Positions 63,002 through 64,000 of a stretch of DNA of 64,000 nucleotides are shown here, piece after piece. This DNA is from Erythrobacter sanguineus. GTDB taxonomy: Bacteria > Pseudomonadota > Alphaproteobacteria > Sphingomonadales > Sphingomonadaceae. The position numbers and the translations under genes are program-made. Numbering within the stretch: position 1 is the first letter of the stretch; each line of letters starts with the position of its first letter. The notes under the pieces were generated by a model. It did no database searches. It was given only the letters and a program-made list of their open reading frames with translations, and was not told the DNA's origin. The stretch covers positions 1 through 64,000 of the forward strand of contig NZ_FRDF01000002.1 in NCBI RefSeq assembly GCF_900143235.1. The letters are read 5' to 3'.

Positions 63002-63895
63002 CTACTCGCGCCTCACTCTGACGAACCGGCTGTTGCGCGAGGCCTGCATGACAAGCCGCGTGCCATCCGGCGCGATGATCCGTTCGCTTTCGCCAATCCC
63101 GCCAACGATCACCAACTGGTTGATGAGGCGCACGCCAAGCCTTGTCGCGGCGACCTTGTCGATCGAGAGCGGCGGTTCGATCCGCAATTCCTGGCCGATC
63201 CAGAACGCAAGGCCGACGCTTTGCAGCGCGCCATCATCGCTCTCCTCGAAGGCGGTCAGACCGAGCGCCGGAAAGGCCCCGCCATCGAGCCACGCGGTGA
63301 TGACCGATTCAAAGAACCGCCGCCCGATCGCGCTGCGCGAGGGGCCCCAGTACACCGCTGCCAGATCGGGGAAATGCAAGCTCAGGTCGCGGGCGAGTGC
63401 CAGCATGGCCCGCAGCACCGGAACGCTGCGCCCTCCCCCGGCAAGATGCGGGCCCGGAGCGATCACGAGCGATTCGAAACAGTCCCCATCTGGCGTCGTG
63501 GCAAGATCAAAACGATGGGCAATGTCAGGCGTGCCGCAGGCGGCCCCCGGGGCCAGCCCGTGCAGATCGAAAGTCAATCCGTCGCGCAAAAGCTCAACCC
63601 ACAGCGGGGCAGCATCAGCCTCGGTCGCGCGCAAGTGTTCGCCATCTGCGACGACCAGCGAAAGCGCCGCATCCTCGGTCGGATCATGGCTGAGCGATAC
63701 CGCATGCTGGCGCGAAACAAAGCTCCGGATCGCATCGCACGTGGGACGCATGCCCGGCGCGAACAGCAAGTGCAGCTCTGCGGAATCAGCATGCTGCGAC
63801 TGTGAAATGGCCGATATCCCCTTCTTTTGTGCCTGGCCGGGCCGCGATCCGGCAGGCAACATTGGCCTTTTTGCCTGCCATCGTCGAGTCCCCAA
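63002..63895 (-). CDS. Unknown protein, partner of the AHH nuclease gene
   Basis: The frame is open from a TTG at 63893-63895 (297 aa). An ATG at 63860-63862 is also possible (286 aa), and the start is uncertain. The product lacks signal and membrane segments. Its parts include LHLLFAPGMRPTCDAIRSFV, VLRAMLALARDLSLHFPDLA and AVYWGPSRSAIGRRFFESV, ending SRNSRFVRVRRE. I do not recognise the family. Because it is directly coupled to the AHH nuclease gene it could be a regulator, immunity factor or partner; this is inference. Confidence 0.7.
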   Translation of the reverse strand: MGTRRWQAKRPMLPAGSRPGQAQKKGISAISQSQHADSAELHLLFAPGMRPTCDAIRSFVSRQHAVSLSHDPTEDAALSLVVADGEHLRATEADAAPLWVELLRDGLTFDLHGLAPGAACGTPDIAHRFDLATTPDGDCFESLVIAPGPHLAGGGRSVPVLRAMLALARDLSLHFPDLAAVYWGPSRSAIGRRFFESVITAWLDGGAFPALGLTAFEESDDGALQSVGLAFWIGQELRIEPPLSIDKVAATRLGVRLINQLVIVGGIGESERIIAPDGTRLVMQASRNSRFVRVRRE

Positions 63896-63927
63896 TCAGC
63901 CTCCCTGTCCCGATAAGGGTCATACCC

Positions 63928-64000
63928 TAGATGATGCCGAGACGCAGCCCCTCGGCCAGCGCTTGTCCGAGTTCCTTGCATTCTTTCAGAACCTTGTCCG
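63928..64000 (-). CDS. C-terminal end of an unknown gene (cut by window edge)
   Basis: The minus-strand frame reads DKVLKECKELGQALAEGLRLG then II and a TAG at 63928-63930. Only about 23 residues are present, too few for a family call. It lies 32 bp upstream of the partner gene of the AHH nuclease and may be in the same operon. Confidence 0.5.

Overview
The window is GC-rich, densely coded chromosomal DNA from an alphaproteobacterium. The gene set and product sequences suggest Sphingomonadales, most likely near Erythrobacter/Porphyrobacter. Supporting signs are the 677-aa RpoD with an acidic insert, the RibB-type protein with an N-terminal HTH, Coq4-family proteins, DUF4170, endonuclease-type MutL and many ATGA-type gene overlaps. 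This placement is inference from the sequence; no search was run.

Layout. 1-259: start of an IS630-type transposase, cut by the window edge. 466-2334: mutL. 2538-8440: the cell-shape operon mreB-mreC-mreD-mrdA-rodA. 8571-8646: tRNA-Lys(CTT). 8647-10662: a decayed integrative element with a RelE/HigB-type toxin, its antitoxin and a truncated tyrosine integrase. 10711-12385: ribB and ribH. 12548-14701: a small protein, a MarR-like regulator and, converging on it, eno. 14874-17728: a block of small envelope proteins plus DUF4170 and GNAT proteins. 17761-23556 (minus strand): carA, two small unknown genes, carB, then greA. 23697-28195: yqeY, dnaG, rpoD. 28227-33565: a sterol-desaturase-type hydroxylase, rpiB-glyA, a small membrane protein, nrdR, trmJ, rpsD. 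33675-38534: a frameshifted flavodoxin-fold gene, chorismate mutase, an S9 peptidase, tgt and an outer-membrane barrel. 38697-44044 (minus): xseB-ispA-coaD-ppi-queA-ABC ATPase-ABC permease. 44126-47518: two membrane proteins and purL. 47525-49962: two coq4-like genes flanking a nitroreductase. 50103-51924: divergent serB and miaA. 52058-59289: branched-chain amino-acid genes ilvB, ilvN, ilvC and leuA, with an lldD-type oxidase and an I78-like lipoprotein between ilvC and leuA. 59381-62475: DUF2189, amidohydrolase and nitronate monooxygenase genes. 62483-64000 (minus): an AHH-type nuclease, an unknown partner and the tail of another gene.

Most of the window is housekeeping DNA. The least explained parts are: (i) two small genes translationally coupled between carA and carB; (ii) the coq4/nitroreductase/coq4 cluster, whose two coq4 genes are each preceded by a matching palindrome; (iii) a leucine-codon leader peptide and stem-loop before leuA; (iv) the HTH-RibB-degenerate RibA fusion with a palindrome just upstream; (v) the AHH nuclease and its abutting unknown partner; (vi) three tandem 36-bp hairpin repeats after lldD.
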